In this document: in pieces, positions 33,549 through 43,164 of the stretch
Position numbering within the stretch: position 1 is the first letter of the stretch
How the letters are laid out: the number at the start of each line of letters is the position of its first letter
From: Pirellulaceae bacterium
GTDB taxonomy: Bacteria > Planctomycetota > Planctomycetia > Pirellulales > Pirellulaceae
Assembly: GCA_018402565.1 (NCBI GenBank)
Contig: JAGYIQ010000006.1
Span: 186,001-250,000 of the forward strand
Length of the DNA: 64,000 bases
Direction of reading: 5' to 3'
Notes under the pieces: model-generated
What the model saw: only the letters and a program-made list of their open reading frames with translations
Databases searched by the model: none
What the model was told of the DNA's origin: nothing
Position numbers and translations under genes: made by a program

Positions 33549-34808
33549 TCAGCGGGCCTCCAAGTTCAGTGCGTTGCCAGCTGGCTTGGATCGACAACAA
33601 ACGGTAGCCAATCGGTCGAGGCTCCATAGAGCCACTCCTATCGCCAGCCAGGTTATCAGTAACGACGCGGAGGGAGTCGGTCCTGGCCAATAGGGACTCA
33701 GCCCGACACTCAGTAATCGCCAAACGCTGTGATGCACCAAGGCGGCCATGAGGAGCCACGTCGAGCCCAGCGATGCCGCGAAAATGACGCCCTGCCCTGC
33801 TGCTTCTGCGGCCAATTCGTCGTCTGGCTCATCGCTCGGGTTACTCTGAGCCACCATGGTCGGCCGCTCGAAGATTCGCAGGGCGACAGTCGCCAGCATA
33901 CGAAATATCCAGGCGACAAAGACGACGCCCAATACCGCTTGCCATCCCAAGGCGACTCCCAGCCACAGACCGCTGGCCCAGGCCAATCCCGCCGAGCGAA
34001 AACACCAGCCTAACGTCGCTCCCAAAGAACCGCCCACGAGCATGGTCGCAACCGCGTCTATCCATGGAGTCCCGGTAAGATCGAGTCTCCAGAGCAGTAA
34101 AGACGACCACAACAGCGGCGGGACGAACAACCAACAGCAACCGATCAACACTTGCCACTTCGTCAGCGTCCGTCGATCGTAATCGACCAGCATCGCCACC
34201 ATCAACAGAGCGAAGAGCAGGCAATGGTAGGCATAGTAGCCCACCAAATCCCATTTTATGTAGAACAGAACCCAAACGACGCCTTTGTAGACATTCGGCT
34301 CGCGATTGGCCAAGTTCCAGCCACCGGAGATCAACTGCACGGCAAACAGCCACAGAAATATCGCGCCCATCAGCCCCTCAATCCATGGATATCGTGATGA
34401 AATGGGCGTTTGGCAATCGCGGCACCTCCCGCCCAATCGCAACCAACCGAGCAGCGGCACGTTGTCCTGGGGGCGAATTCCCGTTCCGCAGTTGGGACAA
34501 TGAGACCGCTGCCAGAACAACGGCTTGTGTAGCGGCCAACGGTAGACGACGACATTGAGGAAGCTGCCGACGGAAGCCCCAATGGAAAAGAAGATGGTCG
34601 CCATAACAACTTCCAGCGACTTCTGGAACAACCACTCCGACCACGGCGTTTCGTCCGGCAAACGCTGTATCCGAGTGGGGCGTGCCGTCGTCGCTAACCA
34701 TTCCCAGGCGATCGAAGCGGACGGGAGGACGACCAGGTACATCAAACCGACCATCGCCAGCAAAGCCAGGACTCCGCGGACGGCTTTCGCTGGTGCTGGT
34801 TGGTTCAT
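33549..34808 (-). CDS. Prepilin-peptidase-like (A24) membrane protein, possibly inactive
   Basis: Multi-pass membrane protein of 419 residues. The N-terminal A24 accessory domain is clear: GASVGSFLNVVVYRWP, then four cysteines in CPNCG...C-R-D-C before SSRYPWIEGLMGAIF. The first catalytic Asp region is plausible (MLVDYDRRTLTKWQ). The second, normally a G-x-G-D motif followed by a glycine-rich helix, appears as SAGLAWASGLWLG with no Asp. It may thus be a degenerate methylase/peptidase homologue. First gene of an operon with ftr and the FAH-fold enzyme; no pilin genes are near. Confidence 0.82.
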   Translation of the reverse strand: MNQPAPAKAVRGVLALLAMVGLMYLVVLPSASIAWEWLATTARPTRIQRLPDETPWSEWLFQKSLEVVMATIFFSIGASVGSFLNVVVYRWPLHKPLFWQRSHCPNCGTGIRPQDNVPLLGWLRLGGRCRDCQTPISSRYPWIEGLMGAIFLWLFAVQLISGGWNLANREPNVYKGVVWVLFYIKWDLVGYYAYHCLLFALLMVAMLVDYDRRTLTKWQVLIGCCWLFVPPLLWSSLLLWRLDLTGTPWIDAVATMLVGGSLGATLGWCFRSAGLAWASGLWLGVALGWQAVLGVVFVAWIFRMLATVALRIFERPTMVAQSNPSDEPDDELAAEAAGQGVIFAASLGSTWLLMAALVHHSVWRLLSVGLSPYWPGPTPSASLLITWLAIGVALWSLDRLATVCCRSKPAGNALNLEAR

Positions 34809-35012
34809 AGTTCAAAAGTTTCACGAGGATTACGGGACCGATGGCTTGCACTTTGCCCGCCGGGCGAGACGAGGCGGAGCTCGGTCGACACCTCCGGTAT
34901 TCTGACCTGCTCCACAAACAATCGCAAGAACACTTGCTCGATGGTCGTTCTGATTTAGAATCCAAGCTGGCTCGGTGAAACCAATGCCCGAGGTCGCGGC
35001 CAGCTCCAGTCT

Positions 35013-36425
35013 TTGCTGGGGTGTAGGTTCGCTCGCGGCCCCTTGCAATCGAACGCTGGAAAATCAAACGTGGAACAAAAGGATATCGACCCCAGCGTCG
35101 AAAATTGGCAGGGGGCCTGTTTGGCGTGGGTGGGTTTGACCCAAATCGCTTTGGTCCTGGTAACTTGGCCCTTGTGGTGGCCGCAGGGCGTCGTCGTAGC
35201 CGAAATGGGGAACGCCCCTTGGCTGTTTCCACAGATCCCCTTGATCGCTGCCGCCACTGAACTGCCCGTCTGGTTGGATCGCGCGGCAGTCGTCCTCTGG
35301 CTGCTGGGACTGCTCGGACAAACTCTCGCCGGACTTTGGCTGGCCTGGGTGCAAGCCGACAATAACGTTACAAATGGAAGGCTGAGTTCCCGGCTCATGC
35401 ACGCAGCGGTTGTCTGCAGCCTCGTGACTTGGCCCATCCTCGTCGTCGGAAACCAACATCGATTCCAAGCGTGGGCCTACTTGGCTTGGTGGATTGCGCT
35501 CTTGTGGCTTTTAACCAGTAGGAAGTCCGGTACGGCCTCGACTGATCCACTGGGGTTTGTGGCACGCTGGAGGTGGCTGGCGATCAGCGTCTATTTTTAC
35601 TCGGCGGTCAGTAAGTTCGATCTCACCTTCCTCCAAAGCCTCGGCAATCAGTTTGCGACGGCGTTGTGGAACTTGGTCTCCCGCAGCAATCTGCCACTGG
35701 ACACGATTTGGCCCAGCAGCGTCATCTTCCTGTTCCCGCTCGGCGAATTGGTCCTGGCGTTAGGGCTGGCCAGCGGTTACCTGCGTCGCAGTTTCTGCAT
35801 GTTGGCTTTTGTGATGCACGGCCTACTCTTGCTGATTCTAGGACCGTTGGGATTGCAACATCAACCGGGTGTCCTCGTCTGGAATCTGTTCTTTATCGGA
35901 CAGGCTTATCTGTTGTTTTGGCCGACAGAGCGGGAGAAGCGGTGGAATAACGCGGAGCGTCCTCAGTCCAGCCGATTGGCGACCGTGGCGCTTTACTTCG
36001 TCCTGCTCTGGCCGTTGACCCAGCCTTGGGGGTGGTGTGATCATTGGCCCGCATGGGAATTGTACGCGCCGCGTGGCAATCGTATTCAGGTTTTTTTGGC
36101 ATCGCCCGCCTGGGAATCCTCCGACGGTCTGGCACAGTTTGCCGCGGATCAACCCAGTGAGCAGCATGGCCCAATCTGGCGGGAACTGCGGTTGGATCAA
36201 TGGTCGTTGCAGCAACTGCGGGCACCCATTTATCCGCAAGATCGCTTTCAATTGGGTGTGGCGGAGTATGTACTCCGTCGTGTCCCGCAGGAGCAGCACG
36301 TTCTGATCCAGTGGTACGGTCCTGCTGATCGGTGGACCGGCAAACGCGAGCAGCGATTGCTTCGCGGTCGACGAGAACTCAAGGAGTTCGGAGAGCGTTT
36401 CTTCTGGAATACCCTGCCGCGTTAA
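35013..36425 (+). CDS. Multi-pass membrane protein of unknown function
   Basis: Up to 470 residues with about nine or ten hydrophobic segments and a C-terminal soluble part of roughly 110 residues. The pattern of segments with VYFYSAVSKFDLTF and WELYAPRGNR recalls the HTTM/vitamin-K-carboxylase-like or DoxX-type membrane families, but no decisive motif was recognised. TTG 35013 gives the full frame; GTG 35070 (EQKDIDPSVEN...) is an alternative; neither has a clear ribosome binding site. It is divergent from the prepilin-peptidase gene. Confidence 0.75.
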   Translation: MLGCRFARGPLQSNAGKSNVEQKDIDPSVENWQGACLAWVGLTQIALVLVTWPLWWPQGVVVAEMGNAPWLFPQIPLIAAATELPVWLDRAAVVLWLLGLLGQTLAGLWLAWVQADNNVTNGRLSSRLMHAAVVCSLVTWPILVVGNQHRFQAWAYLAWWIALLWLLTSRKSGTASTDPLGFVARWRWLAISVYFYSAVSKFDLTFLQSLGNQFATALWNLVSRSNLPLDTIWPSSVIFLFPLGELVLALGLASGYLRRSFCMLAFVMHGLLLLILGPLGLQHQPGVLVWNLFFIGQAYLLFWPTEREKRWNNAERPQSSRLATVALYFVLLWPLTQPWGWCDHWPAWELYAPRGNRIQVFLASPAWESSDGLAQFAADQPSEQHGPIWRELRLDQWSLQQLRAPIYPQDRFQLGVAEYVLRRVPQEQHVLIQWYGPADRWTGKREQRLLRGRRELKEFGERFFWNTLPR

Positions 36426-36947
36426 ATCGCCCGGCTAAGTCGTAACCGTTAATGACCTGTTGGGCTGATGTGGAGCAAGTCGGGACGAGTTCACGCTATA
36501 CCGCGTGATAAATCCTGGGCGATCGGAACGATTTAGAGTCATGAACCGCCCGTTTTGCACTGGCGCACCAACCCCAGCCCCAAAATAGGACGCCCAACGG
36601 TGAACGGTTACGTTCAGCCTTCACTAATTGCATCCAGTCGCTCGGATCGGCTGCTACGCGAGGATGTTCCGAGGGACCAGTTTTCCGGATGTTTTGGCCG
36701 ATATGCCGTGCGTTTGGCCCCATTTTTATCCCCAGGGTCAGCTAATCGAGGCATATCGACTTAGTTTTGCGGAACTTTCTTCTGATGGAATTCGTCACAG
36801 GAAATAGGGCGCATCGTGGCTGGGCAACTGGCTGCATCCGACGTTGGAAACTTCAACGCGGGCAGCAATCCGCCGGTGATGTGGGGTGCCAGTTCCGCGT
36901 GGGGATAATCTGGGTGCATACACGTGTTCGTTGAGAAGGAGTTTCTG
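36426..36947. other. Non-coding spacer before the VIT/VWA gene
   Basis: About 520 bases. No open frame with coding character, RNA gene, terminator or repeat was recognised. The leader of the VIT/VWA gene with AAGGAG lies at the right end. Confidence 0.55.
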
Positions 36948-39368
36948 ATGCTACGTTGGCGAATCGCGTCGACCTTTATGTGCCTGGGTTTGATTGGCTT
37001 GGTGGCAACGGTGCCCTCTGGAACATCCTTATCGCTCGGTCAGGGGGTCTTGATGGACGAGGCCCCGCGGACAGACGAACGCTGGCAATTGCCCAGACCT
37101 CGCCCGGACCGACCCAGTCCGCCGATCAGCAGCTACACCATCAGCGAGCTTTCGGTTCAGGCATCCATCCAAAATCAGCTGGCAGAAACTCAAGTCACAC
37201 AGACGTTCCGCAACACGGGTTCGAGACAAATCGAAGCCAGGTTTGTGTTTCCGATACCATACGAGGGGGCAATTGACCAGATGACCTTCCTGGTGGATGG
37301 CCAGGAGTTTGAGGCAAAACTACTGCCGGCTGACGAAGCGCGGCGAATCTACCAGGGCTACCTGCAACGCAATCAAGACCCCGCGTTGGTTCAGTGGCTT
37401 GGGACCGGGATGTTTCAAACCAGTGTCTTTCCGATCCCAGTCGGGGCCAGCAGGACGGTGACCCTGCGTTACTCACAATTGTTGCGGCGGGATGGCAACT
37501 TGACGGACTATTTGTTTCCCTTGTCCACTGCTCGGTATACCTCACTACCGATTGAGAAACTGTCGATTCGAGTCGCTCTGGCTGAGTCCGAGGAAATTAA
37601 AAATGTCTATAGCCCAACGCACGAACTCGAGATCAAACGTGACGATGCTCGGAATGTGGTGGTGACGGGCCAGTGGACCAATATGGTTCCTAACACCGAT
37701 CTGCGATTGGTGTACGATGTCGCCGTCGGACCGTTGAGCGCTAGTGTCCTGTCGACGTGGCCTCAGGAGGAGGAACAGGGCTACTTTGTGTTACTGGCGC
37801 GACCAACCTTCGACTTGCAGGCGGTGCCGCCGCAACAAAAGAACGTCGTATTTGTAGTCGACCAAAGTGGCAGTATGAGCGGAGAGAAGATTCAGCAGGC
37901 TCGGGAGGCTGCCAAGTTCGTGCTACAGAATCTACGTCCCAACGACCATTTCAATATCATCTCGTATCACAGTACAGTTCAAATGTTGTCGCCTGAGCCG
38001 TTGGTGTTCAATGATCAGAGTCGCTCACAGGCAATGGGGTTCGTTAACGGCATTCACCCTGGGGGCATGACCAATATTGACGAAGCTTTGACCAAGGCCT
38101 TTACAACGTTGCCGGATAATGCTCTGCCCAGCTATCTCGTGTTCTTAACGGATGGGTTACCGACAGTCGGGGAAAAAAACGAGATGAAAATCGCTGCGAG
38201 CTGTCGCCGCTTGAACCACGCCAAAGCACGCATGATTTCATTCGGGGTTGGCTTCGATGTCAACAGCCGACTGCTGGATCGATTGTCACGTGATCATCGA
38301 GGGCAGAGCGAGTACGTGTTGCCGAACGAAGATTTGGAAGCGGCGGTAGCTCGTCTCTACTCCAAAATTTCAACTCCCGTGGTAACGAATATGGTGATCA
38401 AGTTTAACGGGGAGGGGCACAAGGCTGAGCAAGGACCTTTGGTTGACCAAATATACCCGCGGGACCATAGTGAACTTTACGCTGGGAATCAGTTAGTCCT
38501 TGTTGGTCGTTATCGTCAAGGTGGGCAGGTAACAGTAACGGTCAATGGCCGAGTGGGAGACGAGGACCAAGAATTTGACTTCGATCTAAAATTGTCTACT
38601 CGGGGAGAGAATTCAAAGTTTCCGTTGGTGAGCAAACTATGGGCGATGCGGCGAATTGGGGAGCTGATTGATGAGATCGACTTGGAAGGGAAAAATACCG
38701 AATTGGTCAATGAATTGACCTCTCTGTCATTGAAGCATGGGATAATCACGCCGTTTACATCGTACCTGGCTGATGAGAACTCGGTTCCGTTGGCAGATAT
38801 GGCTGGGCAGCGCGGCCTGACGACTCAAGGATTGCAGTCGCTGGCGGAGGTAAGCGGTGAGACTGGCGTGAGCGGCAGGAGCTTCAAACAATCAAACAAG
38901 CTGGCTGAAAACCTGATGGGCCTTGAGCAAAGGAATAGTGCGCAGAGCCTGCGCGGTCCGGGGAATACCACTGGAGGCATGTCGGCCAGCGGTCAATCGC
39001 TTCCGCCTCGGATGTCACGACTGGGGCGGGAGAATCGCCCACCGCCGTCCGCGAATGCTGGGCCAGGGGCCCTGGGGGAGGCTCCCGAGAGGGATGGGCA
39101 AAACGCTGGATCAACGTCTCTGTCTGGTCTACGGAAAGTTGGTTCCTGGACACTGTACAAACGCGGCAATCTCCTGATCGCTGACAACGCAGTCGACGTG
39201 GATTTGGAGAAGGCGGATGCACAGATTCAAACAATAAAGCGATTCTCGTCGGAGTGGCAGACTTTACTTAGCGAGAATACTCCAGCGGAGAATCTTCTGT
39301 TGGCGGAGCAACAACCGGATGAGGAATTGATTGTTCGCTTGCGCGAGGTCGTTTATCGCATCCAGTAG
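36948..39368 (+). CDS. VIT- and VWA-domain secreted protein
   Basis: Exported protein of 806 residues, like the inter-alpha-trypsin-inhibitor heavy chain family. After a signal peptide (MLRWRIASTFMCLGLIGLVA) comes a VIT domain (SSYTISELSVQASIQNQLAE, FVFPIPYEGAIDQM), then a VWA domain with a complete metal site: DQSGSMSG, GGMTNID and LTDGLPTVGE. A Pro/Gly/Ser-rich linker (about 670-720) precedes the end. ATG 36948 is chosen over 36924 because AAGGAG stands seven bases ahead and the signal peptide then starts correctly. The family mediates protein-protein contacts outside the cytoplasm; partner unknown. Confidence 0.93.
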   Translation: MLRWRIASTFMCLGLIGLVATVPSGTSLSLGQGVLMDEAPRTDERWQLPRPRPDRPSPPISSYTISELSVQASIQNQLAETQVTQTFRNTGSRQIEARFVFPIPYEGAIDQMTFLVDGQEFEAKLLPADEARRIYQGYLQRNQDPALVQWLGTGMFQTSVFPIPVGASRTVTLRYSQLLRRDGNLTDYLFPLSTARYTSLPIEKLSIRVALAESEEIKNVYSPTHELEIKRDDARNVVVTGQWTNMVPNTDLRLVYDVAVGPLSASVLSTWPQEEEQGYFVLLARPTFDLQAVPPQQKNVVFVVDQSGSMSGEKIQQAREAAKFVLQNLRPNDHFNIISYHSTVQMLSPEPLVFNDQSRSQAMGFVNGIHPGGMTNIDEALTKAFTTLPDNALPSYLVFLTDGLPTVGEKNEMKIAASCRRLNHAKARMISFGVGFDVNSRLLDRLSRDHRGQSEYVLPNEDLEAAVARLYSKISTPVVTNMVIKFNGEGHKAEQGPLVDQIYPRDHSELYAGNQLVLVGRYRQGGQVTVTVNGRVGDEDQEFDFDLKLSTRGENSKFPLVSKLWAMRRIGELIDEIDLEGKNTELVNELTSLSLKHGIITPFTSYLADENSVPLADMAGQRGLTTQGLQSLAEVSGETGVSGRSFKQSNKLAENLMGLEQRNSAQSLRGPGNTTGGMSASGQSLPPRMSRLGRENRPPPSANAGPGALGEAPERDGQNAGSTSLSGLRKVGSWTLYKRGNLLIADNAVDVDLEKADAQIQTIKRFSSEWQTLLSENTPAENLLLAEQQPDEELIVRLREVVYRIQ

Positions 39369-40268
39369 TTACCGTCGCCGTTGTTGCAGTTCTTCCAATG
39401 CCTTGTGGAAGAAGCGTTGGCTGGTTTGTATGGACCGCCACGCCTCTTCCATGTACCCGTCGGCCGCCGCGGACCAGACGCGATTGAGGAACCGTTCACC
39501 GCTGGCGAACTCGCTCATCACCGCAGCGAATCCGGCAAGTCCGAAGGTCGTTTTCATGACCTCGCGATTATCTGCAAAGTCCGCGCAGAGCGGGACGCAA
39601 TGAGTGTCAATCCAAGGGACAGCTTCCTCAGGGGCCAGGGTAGGCAGGGCCTCAGTCAAACGATCCACTTCGACGACTAGTGCTTGCAGGGTGTTGGTCA
39701 ATTGTTCCAAACCGGCTTGGTTGAGAGATTCATTGCTGGTTGCGGATTTGGACGAGGCACGGATTAGAACCGCCCCGGCGATACCGACAACAACGGCAGC
39801 TAAGTAGCCTGGCCAATAGACAGCCGGCCAGAGGCTTGGTAGGCGGGCGACACGTCGCTTGATCAAATAGTCTTTCGTCAGTGGGGCGGCTCCGCGATCC
39901 GGACTCGGAGCGGCAGCGGGGGTTTCTGGTGAGGGCGCGATTGGCGGGGGTAAGCTCACGTTGTCCTGCTGCTCAACATCTTCTGTTTCAGGGCCGAGGC
40001 TCGGTTGGTTTGTTTGCTGAGCTAGCCACCACGCCTCGAGATCGTTTATCATCAGCACGAAGTCGGTGGTATCGAGTTCGCTTACTGGAAGTTGAGAACG
40101 ACGACTGGCTTCGCTGGCAGGTACAGAGAACGTATCCGGCAGTCGTGAGAGGACTTGTCGTTCGGTGTCTGGCAATAGATCAATGTCTCTTTGCAGCACC
40201 ATGCAAACCGCAGCTGCTAAAAAACCACCCCAAAATAGAACGAGGCCCATGAGTCGTTGGAGGGTCAT
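39369..40268 (-). CDS. Unrecognised membrane-anchored protein coupled to OPT transporter
   Basis: A 299-residue protein, function not recognised. It has an N-terminal hydrophobic segment (about 4-26), an acidic and Pro/Ala-rich middle (about 80-130), a second membrane segment (PGYLAAVVVGIAGAVLIRAS) and a mainly helical C-terminal region of about 120 residues. The ATG at 40268 overlaps the OPT transporter stop (ATGA), so it is probably made with it and may be an accessory. It is convergent with the VIT/VWA gene; the stops nearly touch. Confidence 0.8.
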   Translation of the reverse strand: MTLQRLMGLVLFWGGFLAAAVCMVLQRDIDLLPDTERQVLSRLPDTFSVPASEASRRSQLPVSELDTTDFVLMINDLEAWWLAQQTNQPSLGPETEDVEQQDNVSLPPPIAPSPETPAAAPSPDRGAAPLTKDYLIKRRVARLPSLWPAVYWPGYLAAVVVGIAGAVLIRASSKSATSNESLNQAGLEQLTNTLQALVVEVDRLTEALPTLAPEEAVPWIDTHCVPLCADFADNREVMKTTFGLAGFAAVMSEFASGERFLNRVWSAAADGYMEEAWRSIQTSQRFFHKALEELQQRRR

Positions 40269-42097
40269 GCGGCTACTCCCGCGGTCAGTAGGTTGCTGCC
40301 AATTTTAATGAGTGCATTGGCGACGTCGACCAACGCTTCTCCGATGATAAAGCCTGCGGCAACGGGAATTCCAGTCGAATGAGCGAAAGACTTGCCACAG
40401 GTGAGATCGGATAACATGCGGAGCAGATTGCCCAGGGTGTACGTCAAGACGATGTGAAATGGCATGTAAAACCCTAGGGCAACAAGAACACCGATCCCAC
40501 CCAAGCCGCTCATCGCCAGCAGGAAGCCCAGGCCTGCGCCGGCAGAGTATCGGTACGCTGGGACGTTATCGTTCAGAATGCCATCCATAACGGAGGCCAG
40601 GGCAGTTGCCTGCGGGGCCGGTAATGCGTCACTGCCAATTTGGTATTGGCTGTTGAGCAGCACCATCAGCAGTAGGACAAGCAGCGGACCAAGCCAAGCA
40701 CCGAGGTACTGAGCGTATTGTTGACGCTTTGGAATTGCACCGGTCAGATAGCCGGATTTTAGATCCAGCATCATGTCGCTGGCTTGTGAGATTGCCAGGC
40801 AAATGCCTGCTCCAACCACGACGGAACTGATGATTGCGGCTGGCGCGGACATTCCCGCTTTTGCGATCAAGATCAGGATGGTAACCGCGATCAACGTCAT
40901 GCCAGAAAGTGGGGACCAATTGGTACGCCCGATACACTCGGCAACGATCACACCAGCGACCCAAATCCAGGCAGTGCCGAGGACCGCCATAAGGATCGCT
41001 CGGAGCAAGGTCATTTCACTGACGGAAAAGTAAGCCAGGGTGATCATGGCGAGCAAACCGAGGACAACGGCGGCATACAAAAGTGAAACCGGCATCTCGT
41101 CGTTGGACTGTCCAGGCGCGAAACGAGTGCCCGAGTTTTGCAGCGACTGAAAGGCGGATCGGATGAGCGGAAAGGCCATGATGATTCCACCCAGAGCAGC
41201 ACCAATCAACATGCCAATGCCAGATGGCAAAAACAATTGAGACCGCATTGCCGTCGGAACGGGTAGGATCTCCTGCACACCCTCGGAGCCGAATAGAAGA
41301 AGTAGTGGCGCGATAACAAAGTAGCAGATGAAACCTCCGGCTCCGAACCACAGGCCGCCACGTCCGGACAGGTACCCGACGCCGACCGTCATCACTGAGA
41401 GATAGAAGACCAGGTTCCACATCGACGGAATCCCCAGCTGTCCGCCGAGGTCAAAGTCCTTGTTCCCGTCCAGGTAACGCAAGACCAGGACCTTCACGAG
41501 TCCCGAGAGCAAAACGCCAGCGAACAGCCATTGGGCCTTGCGGATTCCGGCGCCGGGTGATTTCAGAATCGTCGCAACCGCGACACCGCCCGGGTACGCC
41601 AATCGATCGAAATCGATCATCTGTTTCCGCAATGGAATCACAAAAGCCAAACCAAGAAAGCAACCGGTGATTGAAGACAGTGTCAGAAGAGCGACAAAAC
41701 CGGGGGTGAAGTTCGCTACTGATTCTAGCCCTTCGGTTCGAGAAAGAATGAACAGAGCGGGGACGGTAAACATGATCCCGGCCGATGCGCCGTTGACGGC
41801 TGACGCGACCGTCTGGTTGATGTTGTTCTCAACGATGCTGGTCCGTCGCATGATCCCACGCAGTACCCCCCAGCCCAAGATCGCTGCTAGCTCGGATCCC
41901 TCGATGGAGAACCCCAGAATCAAGGCGGCATAGGCTACGGAGATTGTGATTAGGGCGCCCAACCCCCAGCCCACAAAGACCGCGGTCCAGGTCAATTCGG
42001 GATACGCTCCTGTTTTCAGGGCGATGCCACCGGGCAGTTGACGGCCAATCGTGCCGCTCGGCGCGACATTTCTTGACCCGTCAGTCTCTGCTGCCAT
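40265..42097 (-). CDS. OPT-family oligopeptide/metal-chelate transporter
   Basis: Integral membrane transporter of about 610 residues with 14-16 hydrophobic segments. The OPT family moves peptides or metal chelates by proton coupling. Family blocks seen are TAVFVGWGLGALITISVAYAAL, NNINQTVASAVNGASAGIMF and FDRLAYPGGVAVATILKS, plus LDLKSGYLTGAIPKRQQYAQ in the second half. ATG 42097 has GGAG six bases ahead; ATG 42109 is four codons upstream without a site. Followed by an overlapping unknown gene. Confidence 0.92.
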   Translation of the reverse strand: MAAETDGSRNVAPSGTIGRQLPGGIALKTGAYPELTWTAVFVGWGLGALITISVAYAALILGFSIEGSELAAILGWGVLRGIMRRTSIVENNINQTVASAVNGASAGIMFTVPALFILSRTEGLESVANFTPGFVALLTLSSITGCFLGLAFVIPLRKQMIDFDRLAYPGGVAVATILKSPGAGIRKAQWLFAGVLLSGLVKVLVLRYLDGNKDFDLGGQLGIPSMWNLVFYLSVMTVGVGYLSGRGGLWFGAGGFICYFVIAPLLLLFGSEGVQEILPVPTAMRSQLFLPSGIGMLIGAALGGIIMAFPLIRSAFQSLQNSGTRFAPGQSNDEMPVSLLYAAVVLGLLAMITLAYFSVSEMTLLRAILMAVLGTAWIWVAGVIVAECIGRTNWSPLSGMTLIAVTILILIAKAGMSAPAAIISSVVVGAGICLAISQASDMMLDLKSGYLTGAIPKRQQYAQYLGAWLGPLLVLLLMVLLNSQYQIGSDALPAPQATALASVMDGILNDNVPAYRYSAGAGLGFLLAMSGLGGIGVLVALGFYMPFHIVLTYTLGNLLRMLSDLTCGKSFAHSTGIPVAAGFIIGEALVDVANALIKIGSNLLTAGVAA

Positions 42098-42259
42098 CTT
42101 AAGCTCCATTATCGTCGCTATCGATCACCCTAAGCAGCACCTGCCGGCATACCACCCAGAGCCGCTCCAATTCCGTCTCGTCCATTTAACGCTACCCACC
42201 GCCGCTGGGAAGCTTATCAAAACCACCGGCTCACCGAAACCTCCACCCCACCCGTCACC
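42098..42259. other. OPT gene leader
   Basis: Upstream region of the OPT transporter gene with no recognised promoter motif. Array C begins immediately beyond it. Confidence 0.45.
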
Positions 42260-42855
42260 CCGGGGACAGGCAAGTTCAGGCACTCCGGGACCGGGCACCC
42301 CGGGGGCAGGCAAGTTCGGGCACCGGGGACAGGCAAGTTCAGGCACCCGTCCCCTGGGGATCACCCCGGGGACAGGCAAATTCGGGAGTTCCCTCGGGAG
42401 AGGTGCCCCAGATTTGCCTGGCCCCGAACGGAGTTACCCCGGAGTTGCCTGGTTCCTAACCATTACCCCTACCCCAGATTTGCCTGGCCCCTAACCATCG
42501 TCCCGTCTTTTGCCTGTCAAGCGAGATCTCAAGCGATATCTCGGCAGCCACAAAACGGGGGGGATACGCCAGGAAAAAATAGGGAAAGGCAAGATGAAGA
42601 ATTGGGGACAGGCAAGAATTGGGGACAGGCAATTTCATGGCAATTTCATGTCGTTTGGCTGTTCCTGTCCGTTGCCTGTCCCCAACTAACTACCCCCAAC
42701 CCGTAGGCAAGGCAGCGGGGAAAAAGGGAGCGGGGACAGGCAAACGCGGGATAGCACCAACCCGTAGGCAAGGCAGCGGGGACAGGCAAAAGCGGGATAG
42801 CAGGGAAACACAATACTGCGGTTTGCGCGAAAAGAATCGGGGACAGGCAATTTTG
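42260..42855. repeat. Repeat array C: GGGGACAGGCAA elements in both orientations
   Basis: About 14 copies of the array core. Forward copies begin near 42262, 42302, 42324, 42368, 42604, 42621, 42732, 42779 and 42839; reverse copies (TTGCCTGGCCCC or TTGCCTGTCCCC) lie near 42414-42426, 42445, 42480, 42507 and 42672. The copies at 42621-42632 and 42672-42683 form a perfect 12-bp inverted repeat around 39 bases. The array lies 0.3 kb beyond the 3' end of the Y1 transposase gene. Its open frames are repeat readings, not genes. Confidence 0.9.
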
Positions 42856-43164
42856 CTGTTAGTCAGTTGTTCATTGACTCGCTGTGCTATGTCCCACGCA
42901 AATCCAAGCGTGTTAGATCGTGAAAACGTGTTTCTTGCCGATGAGCTGAGCCGGCAGTGGCCAACGACACGTAGAGACAGTCAAGATGGCGAGCTTCCGC
43001 AACGCCATCGCCCTCGAACGTCCAACTTCGGAGCACTTTTGTGGTAAGCACCCACCAGTGGCGGAACACGACAGCCCCGGCGGACGATGGTGTCATCGTC
43101 CTGAGTGTGAATCAACCCGGAGACTGCCGCTGCCCTAGTGATTGTTAAAACAATCTCTAGGCAG
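42856..43164. other. Spacer between array C and the Y1 transposase gene
   Basis: About 310 bases. No coding frame or RNA gene recognised. It may hold the 3' boundary of a transposase-REP unit. Confidence 0.45.

Noticed and set aside
36426..36947. Possible tRNA or small RNA in the spacer
   Set aside because: No T-loop, acceptor pairing or other RNA-gene signature found on either strand.
42619..43047. 142-codon + strand frame spanning array C and the following spacer
   Set aside because: Half of it is repeat sequence; the rest has no family match or start signal.
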